Shown here: piece after piece, positions 35,801 to 43,265 of the stretch
Layout: each line of letters starts with the position of its first letter
How positions within the stretch are numbered: position 1 is the first letter of the stretch
Assembly (NCBI RefSeq): GCF_002160325.1
Contig: NZ_NFKJ01000012.1
Location: 1 to 64,000, forward strand
Length of the DNA stretch: 64,000 nt
From: Lachnoclostridium sp. An181
Lineage (GTDB): Bacteria; Bacillota; Clostridia; Lachnospirales; Lachnospiraceae
Reading direction: 5' to 3'
Made by a program: the position numbers and the translations under genes
The notes under the pieces: model-generated
Told to the model about the DNA's origin: nothing
Databases searched by the model: none
What the model saw: only the letters and a program-made list of their open reading frames with translations

Positions 35801-38800
35801 AGTCGAAGCATCCAAAAACGGAGTGGTTTGGGAAGAACTCACAACAGGTGATCTGAAAGATACAAAAGCCCGTTATATTCGTATCATCAACAAAACCAAA
35901 AAAGAGCAGGAAATTGCAGTAGACAAATTCGAGGTAACGATTGGCGGAATCGGTGTGTTGGGAGAGCTTATTTCCTCAGATATTAACGTAATTAGCAGCT
36001 GGGGAGATACTAGAAATGACGGAAAAGCCTTTGATGGTGATGTATCTACAGCAACTAAATTTGGAGGACTTCCGGTAAAAGGAAACAGTGCTGTATACAG
36101 TTTTGGTCAGGAAATTGATGTCCGTTCATTAAGAATTTATGTGGCTGACAGTCAGACAGATTACATTCGTGATGCTAAAATCCAGCTTTCCACAGACGGA
36201 AAAGATTGGAAAGATGCATTTGAAATCGGGGATGGAGTGACAGATACAGACAGAACGACATCACTTGGAGGACTCGGACTTGGAAATGTTGACACCAATT
36301 ATCCGAATGTACGTTATTTTGGAAATGATGCCATAAATCAGAAAGCATCCTATTTAAGAATTCTTATTACAGCAGATTATCCAAATCGTGCTCTTGTGAT
36401 GAACGAAATCATGATCAATGGCGGCGAATATATTTCCACAGAGACAAATGCAGCGTTTGAGGGCACTTTGGAAGAGAGAGGACACAAGCCGAGCAACATG
36501 CTGGATAAAGATTTGGCTACAACTTACAAACCAGCATCTGAAAACGGCAGCATGAAATATGACATCTCAAATCCGGAAGGACTGAAAACATTCCGTATCA
36601 TTCAGAACGGAGAGGCAAGCAACGCGATTGTGACAGCAGAGTTCTATGAGGATGGAAAGACAACAAATACCGTTGTTGGAACACTGGCACAGGCGATCAA
36701 TGAATTTATGATTCCGGAAGGAAAAACACTTCTTAGCGTCAAAGTGGAATGGGGAGAAAAGATTCCTGAAATTTCTGAGATCATCACACTTGGGATGGAA
36801 GTAGCAGCAACGGATAAGAGCGAACTGGAAGAGCTTATCGCAGCTGCACCGGACGGATATGATTCCTGGACAACTTCCTCAAAAGCAGAATACGATGCAG
36901 TAAAAGCGGTTGCAGAGGAAGTAAATGAAAGCGAATATGTTTCTCAGGAAACAGTAAACAGCGCAGTCGCAGCGCTTAAAAAGGCAATCAGCAATGCAGA
37001 AGTAAAGGCAGACGTATCTGCACTTCAGGCATTGATCGATGAAAATCTTGTAAATGATAACAATGTATACACAGCGACCAGTTTTTCTGTGTATGAGACA
37101 GCGATCGAAACAGCAAAAGAGGCCCTTGAAAATGCCGATGATATTTCAGAGACTGAGGCGGCACAGCTTGAGTCAGAGATCACAGAGGCAAAGGCGGGAC
37201 TTATCTTCTCCATCCGCAACCGTGAGATCGCAGAGACAACGATCCGTTCCTACAATGAAGATCTGGCGGCATCCTACACAACGAAGAGCTTTGCAGCATG
37301 GACCGAAGCCTATGAGATGGCAAAGGCTTTGATTGAGAAGGATAAAGCAGCGGAAAAAGAAACTGACAGGGTAAATCCAACAGAGTTTGCCGCAGTGACA
37401 GAAAGCTACAAGACGGCAGAGGCTGGCCTTGTGAACGTAACAACATTGGTTGCGGCCATCGATGAATTTGAGAAAACAGATGAATTCCTTTACACAGAAG
37501 AAAGCTTTGCGGTATACAAGAGTGCAGTGGATGAGAGCAGAGCACTTCTTTTGAATGGAACGAAAGATCAGATCAAAGCAGCGGTTGACGCGATCGAAAC
37601 AGCAAAGGCAGCTCTTGTTCCAGTGGAAGAGGATGATCTCCAGTCTTACATCGACGCGGCGAAAGAACTGAAAGCAGCGGATTACACGGAAGATTCCTAC
37701 GCAGTGCTTGCGGATGCGATCAAAGAGGCAGAGGCAAACATTGACAGCGACAATCCACAGGAATGGATTGAAAAACTGCAAAATGCAACAAAAGAACTTG
37801 TATCGGTTGTTGCGTTAAAAGAGCAGGTTGCCAGAGCAGAGGGACTTGCTGCAGAGGATTACACAACATCCTCTTATGGAAACTTGACCCAAGCAGTTGA
37901 GGCGGCAAAGGAACTTTACAAGGACGGTACAAAAGAGACTGTTGCAGCAGCAGTTGCAGCGATAGAAAATGCGATCACAGCGCTTGAGGCAAGGGCAGAA
38001 GGCATGGATGAATATCGCGATGCCATTGAACTGAAAGGGGCAGCAGGATACACAGAAGATTCCTATGCAGCATACAAAGCGGCGTACGATGCGCTTATGG
38101 CCCTCGACAGCGAGGACACATCTGTAGCAGAGTTTGAAGATGCAAAAGCAGCGTTTGAAAAGGCAGAGGCAGAACTTGTCGTAGCAGGCGAGGCCGAAGA
38201 AGTAAGCACAGCAGTGCTTGAATATGCTCTGAAACTTGCAAAAGACGCTGACACAACTGGAGTTGTAGAATCTGTTGTGGCAAGATTTAATAAAGCTGTG
38301 GAAAATGCACAGGCTCTGTTAGAGAAAGTGCAAAAAGGAGATGCATCCATAACACAGGAAATGATTGATGAGAGCTGGAAAGAACTGATCAATGTAATGC
38401 AGTATCTGTCCTTTAAGCAGGGAGACAAAGAAGATCTGAACAAAGTCATTCTTATGGCAGACCAGATCAATCTGGACAAGTATCTTGCTGAAGGAAAAGA
38501 GGCATTTACAGCAGCCCTCACAGAGGCAAAAGCAGTTGCTGAAGATGGCGATGCAATGCAGGATGAAGTAAATGACGCTTGGAGAGCACTTTTAAAGGCG
38601 ATGAGCGAGCTGAGGCTGAAACCAGATAAATCCGCTCTGGAAACTCTTATCAAAGAAGCGCAGGGACTTGACACAACAGGAAGCAGCGAAAGCGATGTAG
38701 CGTCCCTTACAAGAGCCCTTGCAACAGCGATGAGCGTTTTTGAAAACGAGGAGGCCACAAAAGAAGAAGTGACGACAGCAGCAAACGACCTTGAGGCAGC

Positions 38801-39056
38801 TGTAAGAAAGATCCAGGCATCCACAGGTGAGACTGGACAGGCAGGACAATCCGGAACAGGCAGTGCAGCAACAAATGCATCTGGCAAAACAGATAAGAAT
38901 GCAGGAAACAGCAGCCAGTCTGCAGCAACAAATAATAAAAATGCAAAGAGTGCAAAGACCGGAGATATGACAAGCCCGGCAGCAGCAATGGCGGCATTTG
39001 CGCTGGCAGCGGCAGCAGGAGCTGTAGCACTGAAACGCAAAAAAGAAGAAGAGTAA
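32811..39056 (+). CDS. surface-anchored GH84 beta-N-acetylglucosaminidase, long FIVAR stalk
   Basis: A protein of 2081 residues. Signal peptide 1-30; GH84 N-terminal domain (34-165); catalytic barrel (about 180-470) with SRGFIEGYYGNPWS and the catalytic Asp pair D306-D307 in ILADDAAN; helical linker (480-640); three discoidin/CBM32-like domains (about 655-790, 797-935 and 1045-1205); a further beta domain to about 1330; then a stalk of about six FIVAR-type helical repeats (1337-1795); the shared module (DNA 38205-38815); and KSAKTGD near 2047, a membrane segment and KRKKEEE. The layout resembles NagJ/NagH-type clostridial enzymes that remove terminal GlcNAc from mucins by substrate-assisted catalysis. 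The ATG at 32811 has GAAAGGAG 6 bases before it; an ATG at 32793 with its own GGAGGA is also possible and would add six residues. Confidence 0.93.
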   Translation: MKERKRVLAAVLAATMVCGLVPTMPPIQAEAAEQEYELYPTPHSIEYTDGNYILDDSINVVYEEGVDDATKARFREVAALKELNVTESDEVVKGKTNILIGTKDNEDTYVDTYVKKNIEQKDTDLFEKTDSYILDSDDGVIAVLGKDNDASFYGVTTLYHVVKQLDSFTIRNFHVEDYADVVSRGFIEGYYGNPWSTQDRINLMKWGGYYKLNSYFYAPKDDPKHNSNWRALYTDEEIETKIKPLAQTGNESKCRFVYALHPFMYNAIKFDKNAGYVQYQKDLAAVQAKFEQVIKAGVRQIAILADDAANVGADNYVMFLEDMTEWLQEMKKTYPDLKTTLPFCTQEYMGRGESYYSRFPENVQIVMTGGRIWGEVTNQFTEDFTNNAGRGPYMWINWPCTDNSKKHLIMGGYSNFLHPGVDPDKIQGIVLNPMQQSEPSKVAIFGNASYSWNIWETEEEANQAWENSFKYVDHNSAIENDASNALKELSKHMINQAMDSRVVALEESVELKKKLTPFKESLTSGDYTTEEIEDIENEFEILQNAAKVFRAQAGDENLKDQIVYWLDCWDNTTSAALYYLEALKDYKSGDSSSLVSNYSKGQQQFSESKTHGFHYVDHTEYAEVGVQHIVPFITAMETYLSKKVQEVADPTVVTQTYISNAYNTPSVGKIENALDGDDGTSVQFYNPNYVYKDQYIGVEFNRPTTVNSIRFLLGGGKNHFYYSKLQYTTDGETWKDVNGTEYSRPLNSTEPIEENGLNLENVTAVRLIATRDNNVDSWLLINSIDINKVEDATDKAYDVSSVSFSSEVKNAGGNVNNVVDGNKTTELWLQNSSGADNLPVNGAVILDLGEEKEVGSVYIAQDTARNNGGDILDEGVVEYSSDKQTWKTFGELVKANEQTVQGDVTARYIRVRNTKQVAVWWRVSEISVFAPVRTTGKENLYTNSDDAKDFTTTVEEKRADLSEGTITLQPEEYIGIDLKAIQKLTALDAAIEDGDVKVEASKNGVVWEELTTGDLKDTKARYIRIINKTKKEQEIAVDKFEVTIGGIGVLGELISSDINVISSWGDTRNDGKAFDGDVSTATKFGGLPVKGNSAVYSFGQEIDVRSLRIYVADSQTDYIRDAKIQLSTDGKDWKDAFEIGDGVTDTDRTTSLGGLGLGNVDTNYPNVRYFGNDAINQKASYLRILITADYPNRALVMNEIMINGGEYISTETNAAFEGTLEERGHKPSNMLDKDLATTYKPASENGSMKYDISNPEGLKTFRIIQNGEASNAIVTAEFYEDGKTTNTVVGTLAQAINEFMIPEGKTLLSVKVEWGEKIPEISEIITLGMEVAATDKSELEELIAAAPDGYDSWTTSSKAEYDAVKAVAEEVNESEYVSQETVNSAVAALKKAISNAEVKADVSALQALIDENLVNDNNVYTATSFSVYETAIETAKEALENADDISETEAAQLESEITEAKAGLIFSIRNREIAETTIRSYNEDLAASYTTKSFAAWTEAYEMAKALIEKDKAAEKETDRVNPTEFAAVTESYKTAEAGLVNVTTLVAAIDEFEKTDEFLYTEESFAVYKSAVDESRALLLNGTKDQIKAAVDAIETAKAALVPVEEDDLQSYIDAAKELKAADYTEDSYAVLADAIKEAEANIDSDNPQEWIEKLQNATKELVSVVALKEQVARAEGLAAEDYTTSSYGNLTQAVEAAKELYKDGTKETVAAAVAAIENAITALEARAEGMDEYRDAIELKGAAGYTEDSYAAYKAAYDALMALDSEDTSVAEFEDAKAAFEKAEAELVVAGEAEEVSTAVLEYALKLAKDADTTGVVESVVARFNKAVENAQALLEKVQKGDASITQEMIDESWKELINVMQYLSFKQGDKEDLNKVILMADQINLDKYLAEGKEAFTAALTEAKAVAEDGDAMQDEVNDAWRALLKAMSELRLKPDKSALETLIKEAQGLDTTGSSESDVASLTRALATAMSVFENEEATKEEVTTAANDLEAAVRKIQASTGETGQAGQSGTGSAATNASGKTDKNAGNSSQSAATNNKNAKSAKTGDMTSPAAAMAAFALAAAAGAVALKRKKEEE

Positions 39057-39089
39057 ATCAAACATTCAGCTTGAGAGATCAGGCATAGA

Positions 39090-39140
39090 AAGGATCATTG
39101 CGAAACAGCTAAAGGTGCTGTGGAGCAATGGTCCTTTTCA
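39090..39140 (+). terminator. terminator after GH84
   Basis: A 12-bp stem with one G-T pair (39090-39101 with 39125-39136) enclosing a short ACAGC/GCTGT stem. The T run is brief, and the next ribosome site follows immediately, so it may only partly stop transcription. Confidence 0.65.
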
Positions 39141-39158
39141 AAAAAAGGAGGAAAAGGC

Positions 39159-42100
39159 ATGAAGAAGAGAAAAAAATGGTCAAAGAGAGTATTGGCTTTG
39201 GCTGTAAGTGCATCCATGTTGTTTTCTGGTCAGACATTTGTCTTTGCCATGGACAATGCAGCAACGCTTGCAGTGTCTGAGGAAGGAATGAAGGGATACT
39301 GGGACTTTGAAGGCAGTGACCCGATGATAAATGGCGGGACCGACAACGGACTGAAAGGCCAGCTGAAAGGAAATGCTGTAAGTGTCAAAAATACAGATAC
39401 AGAATTTGGAAGTGTTCTTCATTTTGACAAAAGAAACGGAGAAAGTGCAAGGATGCTCATCCCAAGTGCGATCAATTCAGGTGGGGAGGATATGACAATT
39501 TCTCTCTGGCTCAATCGCTCTTCGACACTGAATTCGTCCGCAAAGACAATCATTCTTCAACAAAGCGGAAACGGACGTACACTTCTCTACAATCAAAATG
39601 AGCAGTATGTGACATATATCTCAGCAGCGGATGTCCCGCTTGGAAACAGCAAAGGCATGGATAAATGGGAACATCTTGTGCTTGTAAAATCAGGACAGTC
39701 TCCGTACACCGTCAAACTCTATGTAAACGGAGAGCAGACATCGCAAAAAGAGTTAAGCCAGGGAGCAGTCAACGCAGTGACGGATCTCATTATCGGTGCA
39801 CACAAAAATACCGGAGATACAGGCCAGTTTGAAGGGGATATCGATGAACTTCGCATCTACAACAGAGCTGTTACAGAGGAAGAAGTTCAGGCACTGTTTG
39901 CAGAGCATGAGAATGTGGTGCTTGAGCAGGAGCTTTCCGGTATACGAAAAAGTCTGAAAAGTTTGATAGACGAAGCAAAGGAAACCTATGATGAAAATCA
40001 GCTTGAAGATGGAAATGCACAGCGAATTGCCTTGAAAGAGGCGATAGAAAAAGCTGAAAATATACTTGAGACGGCAAAGACAAAAGAAGAGCTGCAGGCA
40101 GGTTTCGACGAGTTGAACGCGGCTTTGAAAGCTTACAACGATGCAGCTATGATGCTGACGATCGATCCGGGGGAAGTGAGCAGGACGATCGGGGATGCTA
40201 TCTTTGGGATCAACCATAGATATGGGTTCAACGGATATGGCAGCTTTGACTCAGAGACCATGCAGATGAAAGAGGATTTCACAAAACTTTACGATGAGGC
40301 CGGATTTGGCTCGCTGCGTTATCCGGGAGGAACGATCTCCAATCTGTTCAATTGGAAGGAGACGATTGGAGATAAGGAAAATCGAGTGCCGCAGATCCAT
40401 GGATTTTACAACAATGCAGGACAGCATGGCCTTATGCCGAATTTTGGGCTTGGAGAAGTGGCGGATTTTGTGCAGGCAAATGATTCAGAGCTTGTCTATG
40501 TTTACGCGCTGGCAAGAGGAGATGCCGATGATGCGGCAGATCTGGTGGAGTATCTCAATGCAGAGGTTGGGTCAAATCCAAATGGAGGAACTGCCTGGGC
40601 GGACGTCAGAGCAAAAAATGGACATGAGGAGCCGTTTGATGTCCGTTACTTTGAAATTGGAAATGAAATGTATCAAGGCGGAACAGACGGAACAACAGCC
40701 CAGACATATTGGATCGACGATGTTCCGGGCGGCGCATTGGAAGGCTATGTAAACGGTGGCACTGCAACATTCAAAAAACAGTATGCGGTTGTGGAGGGCG
40801 ACTGGAATGAATCACAATCCTACTCAGACGGAAGTGCAGACCAGGTATTCTACATGCGTTATGCACGCGTGGAGAAGGACAAAAATGCAGAGGGCTATGC
40901 GGACTTTACAGCAGTCAATAAAGGAAGCGTACATGTGTATGTGGCAGGAGAAGAATGGAACCTTGTGGATGACCTTTCCGCAGTTTCGGCAGATGAAAAG
41001 GCTGCATGGGTAGATTATAAGACAGGCGCCATTCATTTTGGAGATGGTGTGCACGGCGCCATTCCTGCAAAGGGAGGCCAGATCCGTGTGGACTATAGTG
41101 TGGACAGAGACGGATTTGTGGCAATCTCTCAGTCTATGCGGGATACCATGGACCAGATCAATGAGTACAACAGGGAAAATGGAATTGAAGAGAAAGAATT
41201 TTATGCATATTCCAGTTTTGAAACAGAAAACTTTGTCACAAAAATGCACAACGAAGGATGTGACACACTGTATGACGGTTTGACGATTCATCCGTATTCC
41301 GGAACACCATCAGGCGGAAGTACAAGTGAGAGTGCGAGAGAGACATTTTACTACGATGCAATGAAAAAAGGAGATGCCCAGGCAGCAAAAGTACAAAACT
41401 ATGTGACTTTGATGCAAAAGTATGACAGCACAAAGGTTCCGGTAATCTCTGAGTATGGAATTTTCCGTTCCACAGACAAAATGGTGCGCTCTCAGACACA
41501 CGCGCTTTACATTGCAAGAGCGATCATGGAATATGTGAAACTTGGCAGCCCGTATATCCAGAAACATTGTCTTGTGGACTGGTATTCAGACGGTGCGGAT
41601 TCCCTTGGACCAACCCAGCAGGCGGTGATTCAGGCAGTCAGTGTCGGAGGAGATACAGCTACAGGGGAAGGGGAATTTAAGTTTTTCTCCACTCCAAGTG
41701 CAAGAGTGTTTGAAATGCTCAACAGCTCCTTTGGAAATCAGGTGACAAAGGCAAGCCTGAATGCCAAACAGATGTTAGACAATGGTGTAGCTCAGTATTC
41801 AGTCCTGACAAGCAAGGATGAAGAAGGAAATGTATATGCTGCGATCGTAAATCTGAATCTGGAGAGTGAAAACCAGATGCAGGTAAGGGTGGACGGATAT
41901 GACTTGAGCGGAAAAACGATGGAAATCCAGCAAATTTCCGGAGCTACCTTTTATACAGAGAATACCCTTGAAGAGCCTGATAATGTAAAAGTAGAAAGAC
42001 ATACTGAGGCGATCGAGGGAGAAAATGCAGTCCTTACTTTGAAACCACACTCATTTACAGTTGTCAAAATTGTGGATGCTTTAAATGAGACAGAAGAACC

Positions 42101-42962
42101 GGAAGGTAAAGTGAGCACAGCAATTCTTGAATATGCACTGGGGCTTGCAAAGACAGCAGATACCAAAGGTGTGGTGGCGTCTGTTGTAGAAAAATTCAAT
42201 AAAGCCATGGAAAACGCACAGGAACTTCTTGATAAAGTAGCAGACGGCGACACATCTGTTACGCAGGAGATGATCGATGAGAGCTGGAAAGAACTGATCA
42301 GCGTGATGCAGTATCTGTCTTTCAAACAAGGAGATAAGACAGATCTTGAAAAAGTCGCAGCTATGGCCAATGGGCTGGATCTGAACAATTATTTGAGCGA
42401 TGGACAGGATGTATTCCTTGCTGCCCTGGAAGTTGCAAACAAAGTCCTTGAAAATGAAGATGCCATGCAGGATGAGGTGGACAGTGCATGGAGAAATCTT
42501 CTGAAAGCTATGGCAGATTTAAGACTCAAACCGGATAAATCTGCTCTGGAAGAGCTTGTAAACACAGCAAAAGGAATCGATATGAGCGGAAACAGCGAGG
42601 AGGAAGTGCAAAACATGCAGACAGCACTTGCCTATGCAGTGGAAGTTCTGGAAGATGAAGAGACAACAAAAGAAGAGGTTGCAAAAGCAGAAGAAGATTT
42701 GAGAGCAGCGATGTCAGTTGTTGCGGCATCTGAGAAAGAAGAGAATGTACAAAACCAGAATCAGGATGTACAGGAAAGCAAAGTTGTGGCAAGTGTAGAT
42801 CGGAATTCTGACACCAATGAGCAGACCACAGATTCCGGTTCCAATGCAAAAAGCGCCAAGACTGCAGATATGACAAATATAGACACCATGATGGTGATAT
42901 TGGTAATGGCAGGAGCGATACTGGCAGTTGGAATTACAGCAAAAAAGAGACAAAACAGATAG
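39159..42962 (+). CDS. surface-anchored clan-A glycosidase (GH51/GH39/GH30-like)
   Basis: A protein of 1267 residues. Signal peptide 1-31, LamG (38-248), helical hairpin (253-331), catalytic region (333-850), beta-sandwich to about 980, shared module (DNA 42114-42730) and anchor. LRYPGGTISNLFNWKE is typical of arabinofuranosidase-like TIM barrels. E503 in FEIGNEMYQG is the likely acid/base and E765 in VISEYGIFRS the likely nucleophile. Between them, at about 525-645, lies an inserted beta-rich segment (GEEWNLVDDLS, FGDGVHGAIPAKGGQIRVDYSV) not expected in GH51. I cannot assign an exact family; arabinoside, xyloside or galactoside substrates are all possible. The anchor motif is SAKTAD, with Ala replacing Gly, unlike the other eight proteins. 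ATG 39159 has AAGGAGG 7 bases before; an upstream ATG at 39120 would add residues ahead of the signal peptide. Confidence 0.82.
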   Translation: MKKRKKWSKRVLALAVSASMLFSGQTFVFAMDNAATLAVSEEGMKGYWDFEGSDPMINGGTDNGLKGQLKGNAVSVKNTDTEFGSVLHFDKRNGESARMLIPSAINSGGEDMTISLWLNRSSTLNSSAKTIILQQSGNGRTLLYNQNEQYVTYISAADVPLGNSKGMDKWEHLVLVKSGQSPYTVKLYVNGEQTSQKELSQGAVNAVTDLIIGAHKNTGDTGQFEGDIDELRIYNRAVTEEEVQALFAEHENVVLEQELSGIRKSLKSLIDEAKETYDENQLEDGNAQRIALKEAIEKAENILETAKTKEELQAGFDELNAALKAYNDAAMMLTIDPGEVSRTIGDAIFGINHRYGFNGYGSFDSETMQMKEDFTKLYDEAGFGSLRYPGGTISNLFNWKETIGDKENRVPQIHGFYNNAGQHGLMPNFGLGEVADFVQANDSELVYVYALARGDADDAADLVEYLNAEVGSNPNGGTAWADVRAKNGHEEPFDVRYFEIGNEMYQGGTDGTTAQTYWIDDVPGGALEGYVNGGTATFKKQYAVVEGDWNESQSYSDGSADQVFYMRYARVEKDKNAEGYADFTAVNKGSVHVYVAGEEWNLVDDLSAVSADEKAAWVDYKTGAIHFGDGVHGAIPAKGGQIRVDYSVDRDGFVAISQSMRDTMDQINEYNRENGIEEKEFYAYSSFETENFVTKMHNEGCDTLYDGLTIHPYSGTPSGGSTSESARETFYYDAMKKGDAQAAKVQNYVTLMQKYDSTKVPVISEYGIFRSTDKMVRSQTHALYIARAIMEYVKLGSPYIQKHCLVDWYSDGADSLGPTQQAVIQAVSVGGDTATGEGEFKFFSTPSARVFEMLNSSFGNQVTKASLNAKQMLDNGVAQYSVLTSKDEEGNVYAAIVNLNLESENQMQVRVDGYDLSGKTMEIQQISGATFYTENTLEEPDNVKVERHTEAIEGENAVLTLKPHSFTVVKIVDALNETEEPEGKVSTAILEYALGLAKTADTKGVVASVVEKFNKAMENAQELLDKVADGDTSVTQEMIDESWKELISVMQYLSFKQGDKTDLEKVAAMANGLDLNNYLSDGQDVFLAALEVANKVLENEDAMQDEVDSAWRNLLKAMADLRLKPDKSALEELVNTAKGIDMSGNSEEEVQNMQTALAYAVEVLEDEETTKEEVAKAEEDLRAAMSVVAASEKEENVQNQNQDVQESKVVASVDRNSDTNEQTTDSGSNAKSAKTADMTNIDTMMVILVMAGAILAVGITAKKRQNR

Positions 42963-42977
42963 ATAATTTATGATGTG

Positions 42978-43024
42978 AAAATGGGGAGCCCAGACTTATA
43001 TTCGTTTGGGTTCCCCATTTTTTA
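42978..43024 (+). terminator. terminator after the clan-A glycosidase
   Basis: A stem of about 14 bp with one mismatch (AAATGGGGAGCCCA side 42979-42992 with 43007-43020) followed by TTTTTT. Confidence 0.9.
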
Positions 43025-43136
43025 CAATATTTTATTCCTTTGGCGGGAAGTTTGTGCACAATAAATAAAATAAGAAAAGAATAGAAAAAGTTATTTTTGC
43101 TTTTCGATGAAAAATAAAACAAAAAGGAAGAATTTT

Positions 43137-43166
43137 TTGACAAAAACAAACGATATCACCTATAAT
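43137..43166 (+). promoter_or_regulatory. consensus promoter of GH95
   Basis: TTGACA (43137-43142), an 18-base spacer, and TATAAT (43161-43166): both hexamers are perfect. Transcription would begin near 43173, just before the leader hairpin. Confidence 0.85.
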
Positions 43167-43175
43167 AGAGAAAAA

Positions 43176-43224
43176 TGGTTGTTCAAGTATGACAAGAAAC
43201 CAGTTGGTTGAACAACTTTTTTGA
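43176..43224 (+). promoter_or_regulatory. terminator-like leader hairpin (possible attenuator) of GH95
   Basis: GTTGTTCAA (43178-43186) pairs perfectly with TTGAACAAC (43208-43216), followed at once by TTTTTT. It stands at the very start of the predicted transcript, upstream of the coding region. An alternative 5-bp pairing TGGTT (43176-43180) with AACCA (43198-43202) would block the terminator stem. Confidence 0.6.
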
Positions 43225-43265
43225 GGGATGCAAAGTATGACAAAAGAAAGAGGAGGAATGAGGTA

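Noticed and set aside
36820..38200. Tandem DNA repeats that might be a CRISPR or satellite
   Set aside because: The repetition is at protein level (FIVAR helices) within one open frame; unit lengths and bases vary.
38063..39061. A 332-codon open frame on the minus strand opposite the end of the first GH84 gene
   Set aside because: It is the antisense shadow of the Ala/Glu/Lys-rich module and anchor. It has low-complexity Ser/Ala composition, no ribosome site, and similar antisense frames occur opposite every module copy.
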